A stretch of DNA of 64,000 bases from an uncultured Eggerthellaceae bacterium (GCA_910589125.1 CAJURX010000008.1:1-64000), one strand, 5' to 3'. Positions 25,631 through 34,681 are shown, numbered from the stretch's first letter. Program-made: numbers and translations. The notes: a model not told the origin generated them from the sequence alone.

Positions 25631-25650
25631 TGTGCAGTATATACTGCGCA
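25631..25650. promoter_or_regulatory. 20-bp near-perfect palindrome, probable operator
   Basis: TGTGCAGTATATACTGCGCA has a perfect 14-bp core (GCAGTATATACTGC, 25634-25647). It is centred about 85 bp upstream of the predicted start point of the secretion block, a typical activator or silencer position. No second copy was noticed in the window. Confidence 0.55.
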
Positions 25651-25852
25651 TTTTCGTCGATCGCTCATCATCGATCAGAGAGATCTCATCAAGAATTATG
25701 CTGTATATCATATTCATCATGAGGAGCAGAGGTCAGCGCAAAGGAGGAGATGCAGCATCATGGAGGACACTGCATCTCTGACGAATGCAAAGGCCGACGC
25801 GATGGGAGTGCGAACGGCACACCACCCCCATCCGCGCATGCGAGGACCGATC

Positions 25853-27181
25853 CTAGGGATTCAAGTAGGGCGAGCCCTGGCTCTGCTCGATCTCCAGCAT
25901 GAGAGCAGCGTTCTTCTTCTCATATTCATTGAATACCGTCTCGCTGAAATCCTCAGGCGCCACGGATCCGTGATACCAGTCCAAGCGGTCGAAGTACGCC
26001 CGCAGGTCGTCATTCTTGAAGATGCGCCCATGGCGAGCGAATATCTCGTTCCGCGCCAGATACAGGTCATGGAGGTCCATCGCGCGCAGCTCGCCCTCAC
26101 TATAGAACCGCGAGTCGCTATCCGGGAGGATGTAGTCGATGTTGGCTGCACGCGCGAGCGCCGCTGCGGTCTCATATTCATCCTCTGTCGTGCCATTGGA
26201 GAAGCTGCTCAAGATGGCGATGACCTCGCTGCGGATCGTGGCATCCATGCCACCTTCAGGGATCTCGCATGTGAACGCGATCACCCCGCCATACTCGAAG
26301 CCCGGGACGGATGAGACCACCTCGATGCGATCCCCGCCCGAAGATGCAGCCCTTTCGGGAAGGACGGCATAGTAGGACCACGAGAGGTCATCACCGTTGT
26401 CGCGGACAGGTTCCAGCGTCACCTCAGCCACCATGGATGCGCCCACGCTGCGATAGTCGGCCGCCTGAGCATACATGGGCCAGAAGTCCGAATCAGCGAC
26501 CTTCTTCACCGAGGTCGGGTACACGCTCATCGCGCTATCCCCGCTCCCCTGATGGATGAAGCGCACGGCGACGTCCGACTTCTGCCGCCTGAGCGTCACC
26601 TCCTCAGAAGAAGCCTGCACCTTGGCATCCGCTATCTCCCATCGCTCGGGATACCTGAACGTGAATGTGGGGTAGCTGACCTTGTTGACCTGCTCGAATT
26701 GGGTCGAATAGCTATAGGGCAGCGCCACGTCCGCAGGCAAGGGCGCATCGTCCGCATCCTCCTTCAGAGCAGCCTCGTCATCTGGATCGTCTGCGACCTC
26801 TTCCGTGACCGCGTCCTCCACGGGCACCTCTTGCACGGGCTTCGGGAGCACGAACGCCACGACCAGCACGATGATGAGCGCGACCACGGCCGCAGCCGCT
26901 ACGATGATGGCGATGAGCGTCTTCTTGCTGCTCGCAGCCGTTGGCCCTGCCGGAGCTCCCGCTGCTGCCGCTGTCATCACCGCCGGGACAACGGTCGGGA
27001 CCGTCCCCTGCTGCGGCGATGCCTCACGCACCGCGGGCATCTCCTCTGTCACCACCCCACCATGTGCCAGCTGCTCTGAGGGGATCGGCGTTCCGCAATC
27101 CATGCAGAATGCATCCCCCGCCCCCAGCTCCGCTCCGCACTCAGTGCAGAATCGCTTGGCTCCTTGATCGCCCTGTATCAT
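25853..27181 (-). CDS. zinc-ribbon, single-TM protein with YARHG domain
   Basis: A 442-residue protein. The N-terminal zinc ribbon (CTECG...CMDCG, about 12-30) is followed by an Ala/Pro/Thr-rich spacer, one membrane helix at about 88-112 and an acidic stretch. A central extracytoplasmic domain of unknown fold follows, then a C-terminal YARHG domain (LARNEIFARHGRIFKNDDLRAYF, about 375-400). YARHG is an extracellular domain of unclear role, probably peptidoglycan- or ligand-binding. AAGGAGG lies 6 nt before this ATG and 3 nt before an adjacent ATG at 27184. It follows the amidase gene by about 10 nt. Confidence 0.85.
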   Translation of the reverse strand: MIQGDQGAKRFCTECGAELGAGDAFCMDCGTPIPSEQLAHGGVVTEEMPAVREASPQQGTVPTVVPAVMTAAAAGAPAGPTAASSKKTLIAIIVAAAAVVALIIVLVVAFVLPKPVQEVPVEDAVTEEVADDPDDEAALKEDADDAPLPADVALPYSYSTQFEQVNKVSYPTFTFRYPERWEIADAKVQASSEEVTLRRQKSDVAVRFIHQGSGDSAMSVYPTSVKKVADSDFWPMYAQAADYRSVGASMVAEVTLEPVRDNGDDLSWSYYAVLPERAASSGGDRIEVVSSVPGFEYGGVIAFTCEIPEGGMDATIRSEVIAILSSFSNGTTEDEYETAAALARAANIDYILPDSDSRFYSEGELRAMDLHDLYLARNEIFARHGRIFKNDDLRAYFDRLDWYHGSVAPEDFSETVFNEYEKKNAALMLEIEQSQGSPYLNP

Positions 27182-27193
27182 CATCTGCCTCCT

Positions 27194-28048
27194 TCACCCA
27201 TGTGCGCGGGTGCTCTGATAGCTTGCCAAGTGCTCGGCGAACTCTGGCGAGGTGTCGGAATTGCCGGTCCTCCACGCCTTGTGATCTGTGATCGGGCTCT
27301 CGAACCCGTAGTACGCATCTATATAGGCGATGAGCGCATCCAATGCTTCGAGCTGCGCCTCGGGGTATGGCCCCGATCCACCCACATGCACGATCTCTAT
27401 GCCGATGGAGCTGCCATTCATGCCGTAGTCCGGTGCCCACGAACCGATGGGCACAGTGCCCACCATGTCATCCCTGCCATCTTCGACCACGCCGAACTCT
27501 GCGTTATGCCCTGCATCCCCGTAGCCCGCATGATGCGTGATCTTATCCAGCGGCACCGCTTGGACGATCGAGCCATCCTTGTTCACGACGAAGTGCGCTG
27601 CGACACCAGCCCCATTGCTATCCCACCATTCGACCACCGACGCTGCATCGCTGTCGCCCTCGGTATCATGCAGCATGATGTACCTTTGCGATCCCGCCGG
27701 CTTATCCCCATGGACGAAGCTATCGCGGAAGTCTTGCGTGATATCCAGCTTGGCGAAGGCCTCATCCACGCTCGCTTGCCGCGCGGCTTCCGCTTCCGCC
27801 TGCCGGGCTGCCGCCTCCTCAGCCTTGCGAGCTTCCTCTACAGCCGCCTGCTTCGCTGCCTCCTCCTCTGAGAGCACCTCATCAGCGGGCTGATCCTCTT
27901 GGAATGACGTCTGCGAAGGCGCTTCGACATCCGATGGGGCAGCACTGCATGCACTGAGCGCGAACGCCCACGCGAAGAGGAGCGCCCCTCCGAGAAGGAC
28001 GCCATGCCGCACGGATCCCTTGCACCTGCGTTGGATGATCTCTCTCAC
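27194..28048 (-). CDS. lipoprotein N-acetylmuramoyl-L-alanine amidase (Amidase_2)
   Basis: A 284-residue peptidoglycan amidase. It has a lipoprotein signal with lipobox LSAC (Cys34), a Glu/Ala-rich coiled segment (about 60-100) and an Amidase_2 domain (about 120-280). Probable zinc ligands are His127 (MLHDTEG) and His256 (ITDHK); HHAGYG and IGIEIVH are also conserved features. The frame is open for 75 codons more inside the upstream gene. The chosen GTG has GAGGATGATC, a near-perfect Shine-Dalgarno overlapping the upstream stop, and gives a proper signal peptide. It likely trims cell wall with its zinc-ribbon neighbours. Confidence 0.88.
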   Translation of the reverse strand: MREIIQRRCKGSVRHGVLLGGALLFAWAFALSACSAAPSDVEAPSQTSFQEDQPADEVLSEEEAAKQAAVEEARKAEEAAARQAEAEAARQASVDEAFAKLDITQDFRDSFVHGDKPAGSQRYIMLHDTEGDSDAASVVEWWDSNGAGVAAHFVVNKDGSIVQAVPLDKITHHAGYGDAGHNAEFGVVEDGRDDMVGTVPIGSWAPDYGMNGSSIGIEIVHVGGSGPYPEAQLEALDALIAYIDAYYGFESPITDHKAWRTGNSDTSPEFAEHLASYQSTRAHG

Positions 28049-28058
28049 GAGATCATCC

Positions 28059-29096
28059 TCAGCGATCCGTCGCAGGGCTAGCCGCCTTCGCTGCAGGAGC
28101 CCCCGCAGCCTTCGTCGCTCCCTCCTGCTCATGCGCTGCCTGCTCCTGCCACTCAGGAGCCACTCGCGCAGCCCATATGCCCACAGCGCGCAGAGACCAC
28201 GCTTGCGCAAAGGCAGCGAAGCAGATGGCGAACAGGCAGATGACCACGAAGAAGATGACGCCCACGCCTGCACCGAGCATCAGGCCCTCGAGCGCCATGC
28301 TCGATGAGCGCGAAGAGCCGTACATTCCCGCACTGAGCATGCTAGAACCAGCAGCGCAGCCACCGATGAAGAGGGTCCCGAGCAGCGTGCACACCACGAT
28401 CACGACGATGAGGTTGGGCACGAAGGTCGCCGCGAACAGCGGCCCGAGGTGCTTCTTGTACTTGGCGAACAGGACGGAGAGGTCGAACGCCGCCCCCAAG
28501 CGAGAGAAGATGGCCATCCGCATGCCTGCCATGGCCAAGAATGCGTTCGCGAAGAACGGAAGGAGCGCCATGACGATCCATCCCAGGATCGGGATCACCG
28601 CCAAGATGCCCGTCCATGCCATCCCCAAGACCATGAGCACCGATAGGAGGCAATAGAAGAGCCCGGTGAGGAAGCCTCGAAGGTCGAATGCCTGCTTCGG
28701 AAGGGAGGGATTGACCCCGCGGCTCGCGTCAGCGCCCCATTGGAGCAGGTACCCGCTCACGAAGCAGTTGAGCACCGGAACGACATTCATGACCATGAGC
28801 AAGAGCATGCGCTTGACCCATCCCGGAGAAGAGGTGATGTCAGACCATGCCTGACCCAGCACACCCTTCTGACCAACGCTTGCGCCCACGGGAGGCACAG
28901 GAGCCGTTGCCTGCGCTGCAGGGACGGTCGCGCTTGCAGACGCACCAACCTCGGGCGCTCCTGAGGGAACAGCTGCAGGTTGAGCTGCTGCTTCGGAAAC
29001 GGCGGACTCTTGATCGGCTGACGCCAGCTTCGCACCGCATGCGCCACAGAACTTGGCGCCATCAGGGAGCGTGCTTCCGCATGAGGGACAGAGCAT
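28059..29096 (-). CDS. zinc-ribbon polytopic membrane protein (DUF4013-like)
   Basis: A 345-residue protein. A zinc ribbon (CPSCG...CGACG, about residues 3-20) and an Ala/Pro-rich spacer lead into five to six hydrophobic segments with a DUF4013-like pattern (GYLLQWGADASRGVNPSLP, a common family signature). The function is unknown. GGAGG lies 5 nt before the ATG at 29096; the ATG at 29114 is six codons earlier, with the Shine-Dalgarno lying after it. It heads a three-gene group with the amidase and YARHG genes, and an AT-rich palindrome lies 38 bp upstream. Confidence 0.82.
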   Translation of the reverse strand: MLCPSCGSTLPDGAKFCGACGAKLASADQESAVSEAAAQPAAVPSGAPEVGASASATVPAAQATAPVPPVGASVGQKGVLGQAWSDITSSPGWVKRMLLLMVMNVVPVLNCFVSGYLLQWGADASRGVNPSLPKQAFDLRGFLTGLFYCLLSVLMVLGMAWTGILAVIPILGWIVMALLPFFANAFLAMAGMRMAIFSRLGAAFDLSVLFAKYKKHLGPLFAATFVPNLIVVIVVCTLLGTLFIGGCAAGSSMLSAGMYGSSRSSSMALEGLMLGAGVGVIFFVVICLFAICFAAFAQAWSLRAVGIWAARVAPEWQEQAAHEQEGATKAAGAPAAKAASPATDR

Positions 29097-29134
29097 GGGA
29101 TCCTCCTCTATCATCGTGTGATGTCTGAATGCTA

Positions 29135-29154
29135 TATATCATAGGCATGATATA
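29135..29154. promoter_or_regulatory. AT-rich palindrome upstream of the zinc-ribbon/amidase group
   Basis: TATATCAT-aggc-ATGATATA is a perfect 8-bp inverted repeat with a 4-bp spacer, 38 bp before the first gene. It overlaps possible -10 hexamers on the minus strand (TATGAT at 29138-29143), although no good -35 was found. It may be an operator over the promoter. Confidence 0.45.
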
Positions 29155-29223
29155 CGATTCTTAGCCGCTGGGCAGAATACGATATGGATCCCAGGCAAGG
29201 GGAGCGGCTCTGACCTGAAAGCA

Positions 29224-29248
29224 AGCGCGAACGAACTGCGCCCCTACG
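29224..29248. repeat. dispersed GGGCGCAG-type element, copy A (degenerate)
   Basis: Ends in CTGCGCCCCTACG, as in copies C and D, but with a diverged left arm (AGCGCGAACGAA). It lies in the DUF4013-glmM intergenic region. Confidence 0.5.
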
Positions 29249-29299
29249 AGCGAAGCCGACCAAGCAGGTCGACCATGAGAGCGGCTTCAGCTCGGGAAC

Positions 29300-29325
29300 G
29301 GGCGCAGATGAACTGCATCCCTACG
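29300..29325. repeat. dispersed GGGCGCAG-type element, copy B
   Basis: GGGCGCAG-ATGAA-CTGCATCC followed by CTACG. The left arm and loop match copy C at 35530, and the right arm has two changes. It could act as a terminator-like or mobile hairpin element 45 nt past the glmM stop. Confidence 0.6.
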
Positions 29326-29369
29326 GGCGACCAGCCGTATCCGATGAGCGGCTAGGGCAACGAGGAACG

Positions 29370-30704
29370 CTACTGGGTGATGGTATCCGCGATGGCCTGG
29401 GCGTGCGCCTTCGCCGCGGCGGCATCCTTCGCCTCCACCATGACGCGCACCACCGGCTCGGTGCCGGAAGGACGCAAGAGCACGCGGCCGTCATCCCCCA
29501 GCGCCTCTTCGGCAGCGCGCACGGCATCAGCCACTGTCACGCTCTCCATGACAGCACCCTTATCCTGGACGCGCACGTTGATGAGCTCTTGCGGGAACTT
29601 CTGCATCACGTTCGCCGCCTCATCCACCGTGCGCCCGCTGCGCTTCACCGCAGCGATGAACTGCACGGCTGTCATCAGGCCGTCCCCTGTGGAGTTATGC
29701 TCGAGCAAGATCATGTGGCCGGATTGCTCGCCGCCGATGGAGTGCCCATGCTCGCGCATCTCCTCCAAGACATAGCGGTCCCCCACCTTCGTCTGCACCA
29801 CGTTGATGCCTGCATCCCGCATGGCATGCACGAACCCGAGGTTGCACATCACCGTGGTGACCGCCGTATCATTCGCCAGGCAGCCGCGCTCCTTCATATC
29901 CAGCGCGCAGACCGCCTCGATCACATCCCCATCTATCTCAGCACCCGAGGGCGCGATCAACATCACGCGGTCGGCGTCCCCATCATGGGCGATGCCGATG
30001 TCCGCCTTGCACTCAGCCACGAGCTGCTGGAGCGGCTCGAGATGCGTGGAGCCGCACTGCACGTTGATGTCGCACCCATCGTAATCATCGTTGATGACGT
30101 GCACAGTGGCACCGAGGCGACGGAGCGCTTCGGGGCTTGTCTCAGAGGATGCACCATGGCCCGTGTCGATGGCCACCGTCATGCCCTCGAAGGTGATCCC
30201 TTGCCCGCGCACGGATTCCACCGCATGCATGACATAGATCTCCGTCGCATCGTTGAGCTGGACGGTGAACCCAAGATCGGACCCGGTCGGCGTGCCCTCC
30301 TCGGTGGCTTCCAGGCCACCAGCCTGGACGAACTCCTCGATGCGGTCCTCCATGGCATCGGGCAGCTTGAATCCCTTCGCGTCGAAGAGCTTGATGCCGT
30401 TGTACTCCGGGGGATTATGGGACGCGGATATGACCGCGCCGCCCGCTGCAGCCAGCTTGCGCACCAAGAGCGCGACCGCCGGCGTAGGGATCACGCCTGC
30501 CAGGAGCGCTGTGCCGCCGGCGCTCTCGATGCCAGCGACCATGGCAGCTTCCAGCATGTCACCTGAGAGGCGCGTATCCCTCCCGACCACGATCGTCTTT
30601 CCCAGGAACACGACCGCAGCCTGACCCAGACGATAGGCCATCTGGTTGGTGAGCTCCTTGTTCGCGATGCCGCGAACGCCATCCGTGCCGAACATCCGTG
30701 CCAT
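29370..30704 (-). CDS. glmM: phosphoglucosamine mutase
   Basis: Converts glucosamine-6-phosphate to glucosamine-1-phosphate for peptidoglycan precursor synthesis. The 444-residue product begins MARMFGTDGVRG, the GlmM signature. It has the phosphoserine loop SASHNPPEYNG (active Ser near residue 95), the metal loop DGDADR and the phosphate-binding RPSGTEP near the C-terminus. GGGGGAG lies 7 nt before the ATG; a start ten codons upstream was rejected. It begins 1 nt after the hisE stop and is probably cotranscribed with it. Confidence 0.96.
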   Translation of the reverse strand: MARMFGTDGVRGIANKELTNQMAYRLGQAAVVFLGKTIVVGRDTRLSGDMLEAAMVAGIESAGGTALLAGVIPTPAVALLVRKLAAAGGAVISASHNPPEYNGIKLFDAKGFKLPDAMEDRIEEFVQAGGLEATEEGTPTGSDLGFTVQLNDATEIYVMHAVESVRGQGITFEGMTVAIDTGHGASSETSPEALRRLGATVHVINDDYDGCDINVQCGSTHLEPLQQLVAECKADIGIAHDGDADRVMLIAPSGAEIDGDVIEAVCALDMKERGCLANDTAVTTVMCNLGFVHAMRDAGINVVQTKVGDRYVLEEMREHGHSIGGEQSGHMILLEHNSTGDGLMTAVQFIAAVKRSGRTVDEAANVMQKFPQELINVRVQDKGAVMESVTVADAVRAAEEALGDDGRVLLRPSGTEPVVRVMVEAKDAAAAKAHAQAIADTITQ

Positions 30705-30705
30705 G

Positions 30706-31140
30706 TTATCTCCCCCTATTGATGTGACCCTCATCCATGACGCGCGCTCCCACTGGACGCTCCTTTGGCGTCATGCGCGCATTGAGCTCTGCTGCCAGCT
30801 GCTCATTGGTGACATCGAAGCGCGCTAAGAGCACCATCAGGTGATAGATGAGATCAGCGGCCTCATAGCGAAAGTGGTCCCGGGAAGCCTCCATCGCGTG
30901 TGCATCGCACGCAGTGCCGCAAGCGAGGAGATCGGTCTCCTTCGCCGCCAAGCATGTCTCCAGGGATTCCTCCGATACCTTCTTCAGAAGGCTGTCCAGC
31001 TTCTCGGTCAGCAACCGATGCGTGTAGCTCTCACCGGAAGCGCTCTTCCTCTGCTGGATGGTGGCAGCCAGCGCATCGAGCGTCGCACCTATCGCAGACG
31101 CATCCGATGCGCCGGGTGCGGTATGAGTGTCATTTTGCAT
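30706..31140 (-). CDS. hisE: phosphoribosyl-ATP pyrophosphatase
   Basis: Second step of histidine synthesis: hydrolyses phosphoribosyl-ATP to phosphoribosyl-AMP. The 144-residue product carries the all-alpha NTP-PPase motifs KVSEESLET and EAADLIYHLMVLL; about 25 extra N-terminal residues precede the usual HisE core. No other his gene is nearby, so it is an orphan linked to glmM. The ATG has no Shine-Dalgarno, but a -10-like TAGAAT ends 6 nt before it, so the mRNA may be leaderless. Confidence 0.92.
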   Translation of the reverse strand: MQNDTHTAPGASDASAIGATLDALAATIQQRKSASGESYTHRLLTEKLDSLLKKVSEESLETCLAAKETDLLACGTACDAHAMEASRDHFRYEAADLIYHLMVLLARFDVTNEQLAAELNARMTPKERPVGARVMDEGHINRGR

Positions 31141-31146
31141 GCGGTC

Positions 31147-31152
31147 ATTCTA
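31147..31152 (-). promoter_or_regulatory. -10 element for a leaderless hisE transcript
   Basis: TAGAAT on the minus strand, 6 nt before the hisE ATG. Its TAG is also the stop codon of the upstream surface-protein gene. The -35 region is not recognisable. Confidence 0.45.
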
Positions 31153-34100
31153 CCGCAGGCGCGCGTCCTTTCGCATCTTGCGACGGCAGGCAGCGGCCGC
31201 AGCGGCAGCCATGGCGAACGTCCCGGCGAGCGCGGCAGCCGCATCTGCGACAACATCGCCCGTCTGAGCAAGATCGGTGCCCACCTGCGTCTGCTGGCGC
31301 ACGGGCTCATCCTGAGGTGCTGGAGCGTTCGCTGCAGCGAGCAGCGTCTCATAGATGGACTTGGCCTCGCGATACGCCGCGAGCGCCGCATTGTAATCCG
31401 CCAACGCAGAGATGTACGCCGGCGTTGCCGTCACCATGTCACGGATGGAGGCGAAGTCCAAGCGCGCTTGCTCGAGCGCATCCCGCGCATCCGAGAGGAT
31501 CGTCTCTGCCTGCGCCAGGTCCGCCTTCGCTGCTGGGATCTTCACCAATGCCGGATCGATCACCCCTTGCCACTCAGCGAACCCCCGCCCCGTGGAGCGC
31601 GCGGCCGAGCGGAGCCCGAACATGCTGCTGCCATCGGGATAGGTGATGGTCCCCGCATCCACCGCTTGGTCGAAGTCAACGGCAACCATCTTGTCCACAT
31701 CGCCCTGCGCCACGGCAAGGTCAGCTCGCATAGCCGGGATCCCCAAGCTATCCTCGGTGACCTGCACCTCCTGGAATGCGTCTACGGCGTCCTGGTATGC
31801 CTGCTCGAGCCGTATGAGCGATGCATTCGCTGCATCCACCTCAGACTTCTTGGCGGCCAAGGTATCCAGCGAGCCCTTCTTCTGGTCGCGTGCCGTCGCA
31901 GCATCCGTGATGGCGGACACGGCGTTGCCATGCTCCGTCCGCTTCGTGCTCAGCACGCCTCGAGCGGACGTGAGCGCAGCATCGAAGCTGGTGACCACCT
32001 TCGCCTGATCATCCACCGCCGTCTGCGCGCCATCCCGCTCGCCGGTCGCTGCATCGAATGCCGCCTGTGCGACGCTCACCGCGTCGCGGAACGCAGCCAC
32101 GATCGCATCCTTGGCGTCCTTGGCCTTCTGCAAGGCCGTCTCAAGAGCCGGCCTGCTCTCCTGCTTCTTCCGCTTCTCAGCCTCTACCTGCGAGAGCCTG
32201 CCATCTGCCGCTCGCTTCGCCTCCGTAGCCTCATCCAGCGCGGCTTGCGCGACGGACACCTTTCCCTCTGCATCCGTCACCGCATCCGCGAGCGCCTCAA
32301 GGGCAGATGCCTGCCCATCGTAGGCAGCCTGCGCCTGCTCCTGCGCTTGGACCGCATCGCGCGCTGCCTGCTCAGCAGCGGCCTTGGCATCCTTCTTGGC
32401 TTGGATGGCCTCCGAGAGCGTAGCCGCCTCTTGCACCTTCGTCGTGACGGCGCCCTCCTTCGCCTCCGCGTCTGCGGCAAGCTGCTCCAGAAGGGCACGT
32501 GCAGCGGCTATCTCGGGCGTCTCAGCCACGAGCGTGGCTTCGTATGCATCGATCAGCGCCAAGAGGCCGTCGGTGGTGAACGTCGCCGAGAGGAGCGAAC
32601 CTGCGCTGAGGTAATCCGGATGCGTCGTGCTGTTCGTGTAGAACGTTTGCACGAGGCACGCCTTGCCGTCCGCGCCGATGCTCACGCCGAAGCCGCACAC
32701 CTTGAAGGCATCGTAGAGGAACACGTACCCGAGCCCCGTGGACGCCGACGAAGCCCACTTGTTGAAGGGGTCGTCCAGGTTATCGCTCACCACTTGGCTC
32801 GCGCAGTATTCGCTCGAGCTGGTCAAGCCATTGGCAGGATCGCCGATGCCGTTCGCATCCACCATGGCGATGGCCATGAGCAAGGGGGACACCAAGAGGG
32901 CATCGGCCAAACCGCTTCCCGAGACCTTCTTCGGGTCGTAGTAATTGCCCGAGTAATGGAAGGTGCTATTCTTCCTGACCTCATTCCCACGCGCGATCAT
33001 CTGCAGCGCAAGCCTGAGGTTGTCGAGCGTCGTGGCATCCCCCGCCTGCCCGATATGCGTGCTGCCGCCGATGGTCTGATCGCCACCATAATCCGCATCA
33101 TGGAACCCGCCGTTGTTCCCCTCTGCGTTATCCGGGTCCCTCAGGATGTTGAGAGCCTGGGTCCATTCCGCCTTCGCAGCCGGATCGATGTCAGCGCTGT
33201 TGGCCATGTACTCGAAGAAGCCTGCCGCGGAATAGCTCCATGCTTGCTCCTTCTTGAAATCCTCGACCAGCCCATCGAGCTCCGCTTGCTGCGCGGTCAC
33301 CGCCGCTTGCGCTTCCTTCGCGGCATCCTGCGCAGCCACCACTGCGAGCTCTGCCGCATCATAGGCAGCCTGAGCATCCTTGATGGCCTGCTCAGCAGTG
33401 CCGACGGCGTTCTCCTTCTCCTCCCGCTCAGCCTTCTTGGCATCCAGGTCGGACTTGAGCTCCCCAAGCCGCACCTCGGCCGCAGCGACCGCTGACTGGG
33501 CTTGCACCTTATCTGTCTGCGCAGCCGTGAGCGCTCCCGTGGCGTCATTCACGGCACCCTTGGCCACCTCCACCTCAGCTGCCGCTGCCGACACGTCGGC
33601 CTCGAGCTGGGATATCTCCGCATCAAGGCTGGAGAGCGCAGATGCACAGGCATCCACCTTGGCCTGTGCTGCTGCAACATCGGCATCGGTGCCAGCCTCT
33701 GCGGCTGCAAGGTCCGCCTGCGCTGCCGAGAGCGCCTGCTGAGCGCCCGATCTCTTCTGCTCAGCGGCAGACAGCGCCGCATCGAGCCGCTGCTTCTCCG
33801 ACTGGGCACCCGCCAGGTCCGACTCCGCAGAGGCAACAGCGCTCTCAGCCTGACGCACCTCTTCGGCCTTCTGCGCCTCGGCTTCGATGGCTGCCTCGTG
33901 CGCCGCGATGGCCTCATCGTAGGCGGTCTGCGCATGCTGGATATCAGCATCCAGGTTCGGGTGAGCCGCCACGAGCGCATCGAGGGCCTGCTTGGCCGCA
34001 TCGCGCGCGACCTGGGCATCGGTCACTGCCTGCTGCTTGTCAGCGTAGCTCTCCTGCGCTTCCTGCAAGCGCTTCTCAGCATCTGCGATCTTCTTCTGCA

Positions 34101-34620
34101 TCTCATCGCGCCGCAGCTTGAGGTCGGCCACAGCTGCATCATAGAGCCTGCGCGCGTTGGCGTTCGCCTCTTGGTAGGCCCTCTGCGACGCTCCATGCTG
34201 AGACGCTGCCTTGTCGTAGACGGCCTGCGCCGCCGCTTGCGCATCCTGCGCATCGGAGATGGGCAGCCCCGCGATATCCAACGCGATCTTGGCTGCCGCG
34301 ACCAGCTCCTCAGCCTGTTCGACGAGCTTCTTCAAGGCATCAAGCCCCTCTTCTGAGGATACGGCCTTGAGGATGAGGTCCGATGATGCCTGGATGGATG
34401 ATGTCTGACCCTCCGTCAGGGAGGGTGCCTCGGGCTCTGCCTCCTGCGCCTGCGCGGCAACGGCCGCCCCTGCCGGAGCGGCTGCCAAGATGGTGGCCAG
34501 CGACGCCTTCATGGCACCGCTCAGCGCATGGCGCGCATAGGCGCGACCTTGAGCGGCCGCTGCTATCTTCGTCCCCGTGGTGCGTTCTGCGTGCTGCGTT
34601 CGAGGTGTTGGATTCTCCAT
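31150..34620 (-). CDS. coiled-coil surface protein with LAQTG sorting signal
   Basis: An 1156-residue protein. The N-terminus is an unusually long, Ala-rich export signal (hydrophobic stretch about 38-57). Two long Ala/Glu/Lys-rich coiled-coil regions (about 100-465 and 700-950) flank a globular domain of about 220 residues. That domain has CAP/SCP-like features (ALQMIARGNEVRK, LLMAIAMVDANG, SDNLDDPFNKW). The C-terminus has LAQTG, a hydrophobic Ala-rich helix and CRRKMRKDARLR, a cell-wall sorting signal of the LAxTG type used by class E sortases. The plan resembles streptococcal surface-exclusion and antigen I-like stalk proteins. GAGGGG precedes the ATG. It is probably an adhesin or wall spacer. 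Confidence 0.82.
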   Translation of the reverse strand: MENPTPRTQHAERTTGTKIAAAAQGRAYARHALSGAMKASLATILAAAPAGAAVAAQAQEAEPEAPSLTEGQTSSIQASSDLILKAVSSEEGLDALKKLVEQAEELVAAAKIALDIAGLPISDAQDAQAAAQAVYDKAASQHGASQRAYQEANANARRLYDAAVADLKLRRDEMQKKIADAEKRLQEAQESYADKQQAVTDAQVARDAAKQALDALVAAHPNLDADIQHAQTAYDEAIAAHEAAIEAEAQKAEEVRQAESAVASAESDLAGAQSEKQRLDAALSAAEQKRSGAQQALSAAQADLAAAEAGTDADVAAAQAKVDACASALSSLDAEISQLEADVSAAAAEVEVAKGAVNDATGALTAAQTDKVQAQSAVAAAEVRLGELKSDLDAKKAEREEKENAVGTAEQAIKDAQAAYDAAELAVVAAQDAAKEAQAAVTAQQAELDGLVEDFKKEQAWSYSAAGFFEYMANSADIDPAAKAEWTQALNILRDPDNAEGNNGGFHDADYGGDQTIGGSTHIGQAGDATTLDNLRLALQMIARGNEVRKNSTFHYSGNYYDPKKVSGSGLADALLVSPLLMAIAMVDANGIGDPANGLTSSSEYCASQVVSDNLDDPFNKWASSASTGLGYVFLYDAFKVCGFGVSIGADGKACLVQTFYTNSTTHPDYLSAGSLLSATFTTDGLLALIDAYEATLVAETPEIAAARALLEQLAADAEAKEGAVTTKVQEAATLSEAIQAKKDAKAAAEQAARDAVQAQEQAQAAYDGQASALEALADAVTDAEGKVSVAQAALDEATEAKRAADGRLSQVEAEKRKKQESRPALETALQKAKDAKDAIVAAFRDAVSVAQAAFDAATGERDGAQTAVDDQAKVVTSFDAALTSARGVLSTKRTEHGNAVSAITDAATARDQKKGSLDTLAAKKSEVDAANASLIRLEQAYQDAVDAFQEVQVTEDSLGIPAMRADLAVAQGDVDKMVAVDFDQAVDAGTITYPDGSSMFGLRSAARSTGRGFAEWQGVIDPALVKIPAAKADLAQAETILSDARDALEQARLDFASIRDMVTATPAYISALADYNAALAAYREAKSIYETLLAAANAPAPQDEPVRQQTQVGTDLAQTGDVVADAAAALAGTFAMAAAAAAACRRKMRKDARLR

Positions 34621-34681
34621 GGCAAGAACCCCTCCCCTTGTCGGATCGAACGTGCTGATCCGATTCGTTTCCGATCCGTTG

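Larger units (their letters stand above)
25506..25852. other. 347-bp intergenic region upstream of the secretion block
   Basis: It holds the promoter and palindrome above and an AT-rich stretch at 25690-25720. An 8-bp inverted repeat AGATGCAG/CTGCATCT (25748-25777, 14-nt loop) lies downstream of the YARHG gene and could end that transcript. No plausible gene is seen. Confidence 0.6.

Noticed and set aside
30841..33495. 884-codon open frame opposite the surface protein gene
   Set aside because: Antisense shadow of an Ala-rich coiled-coil gene; Leu/Arg/Ser-rich composition without domains.
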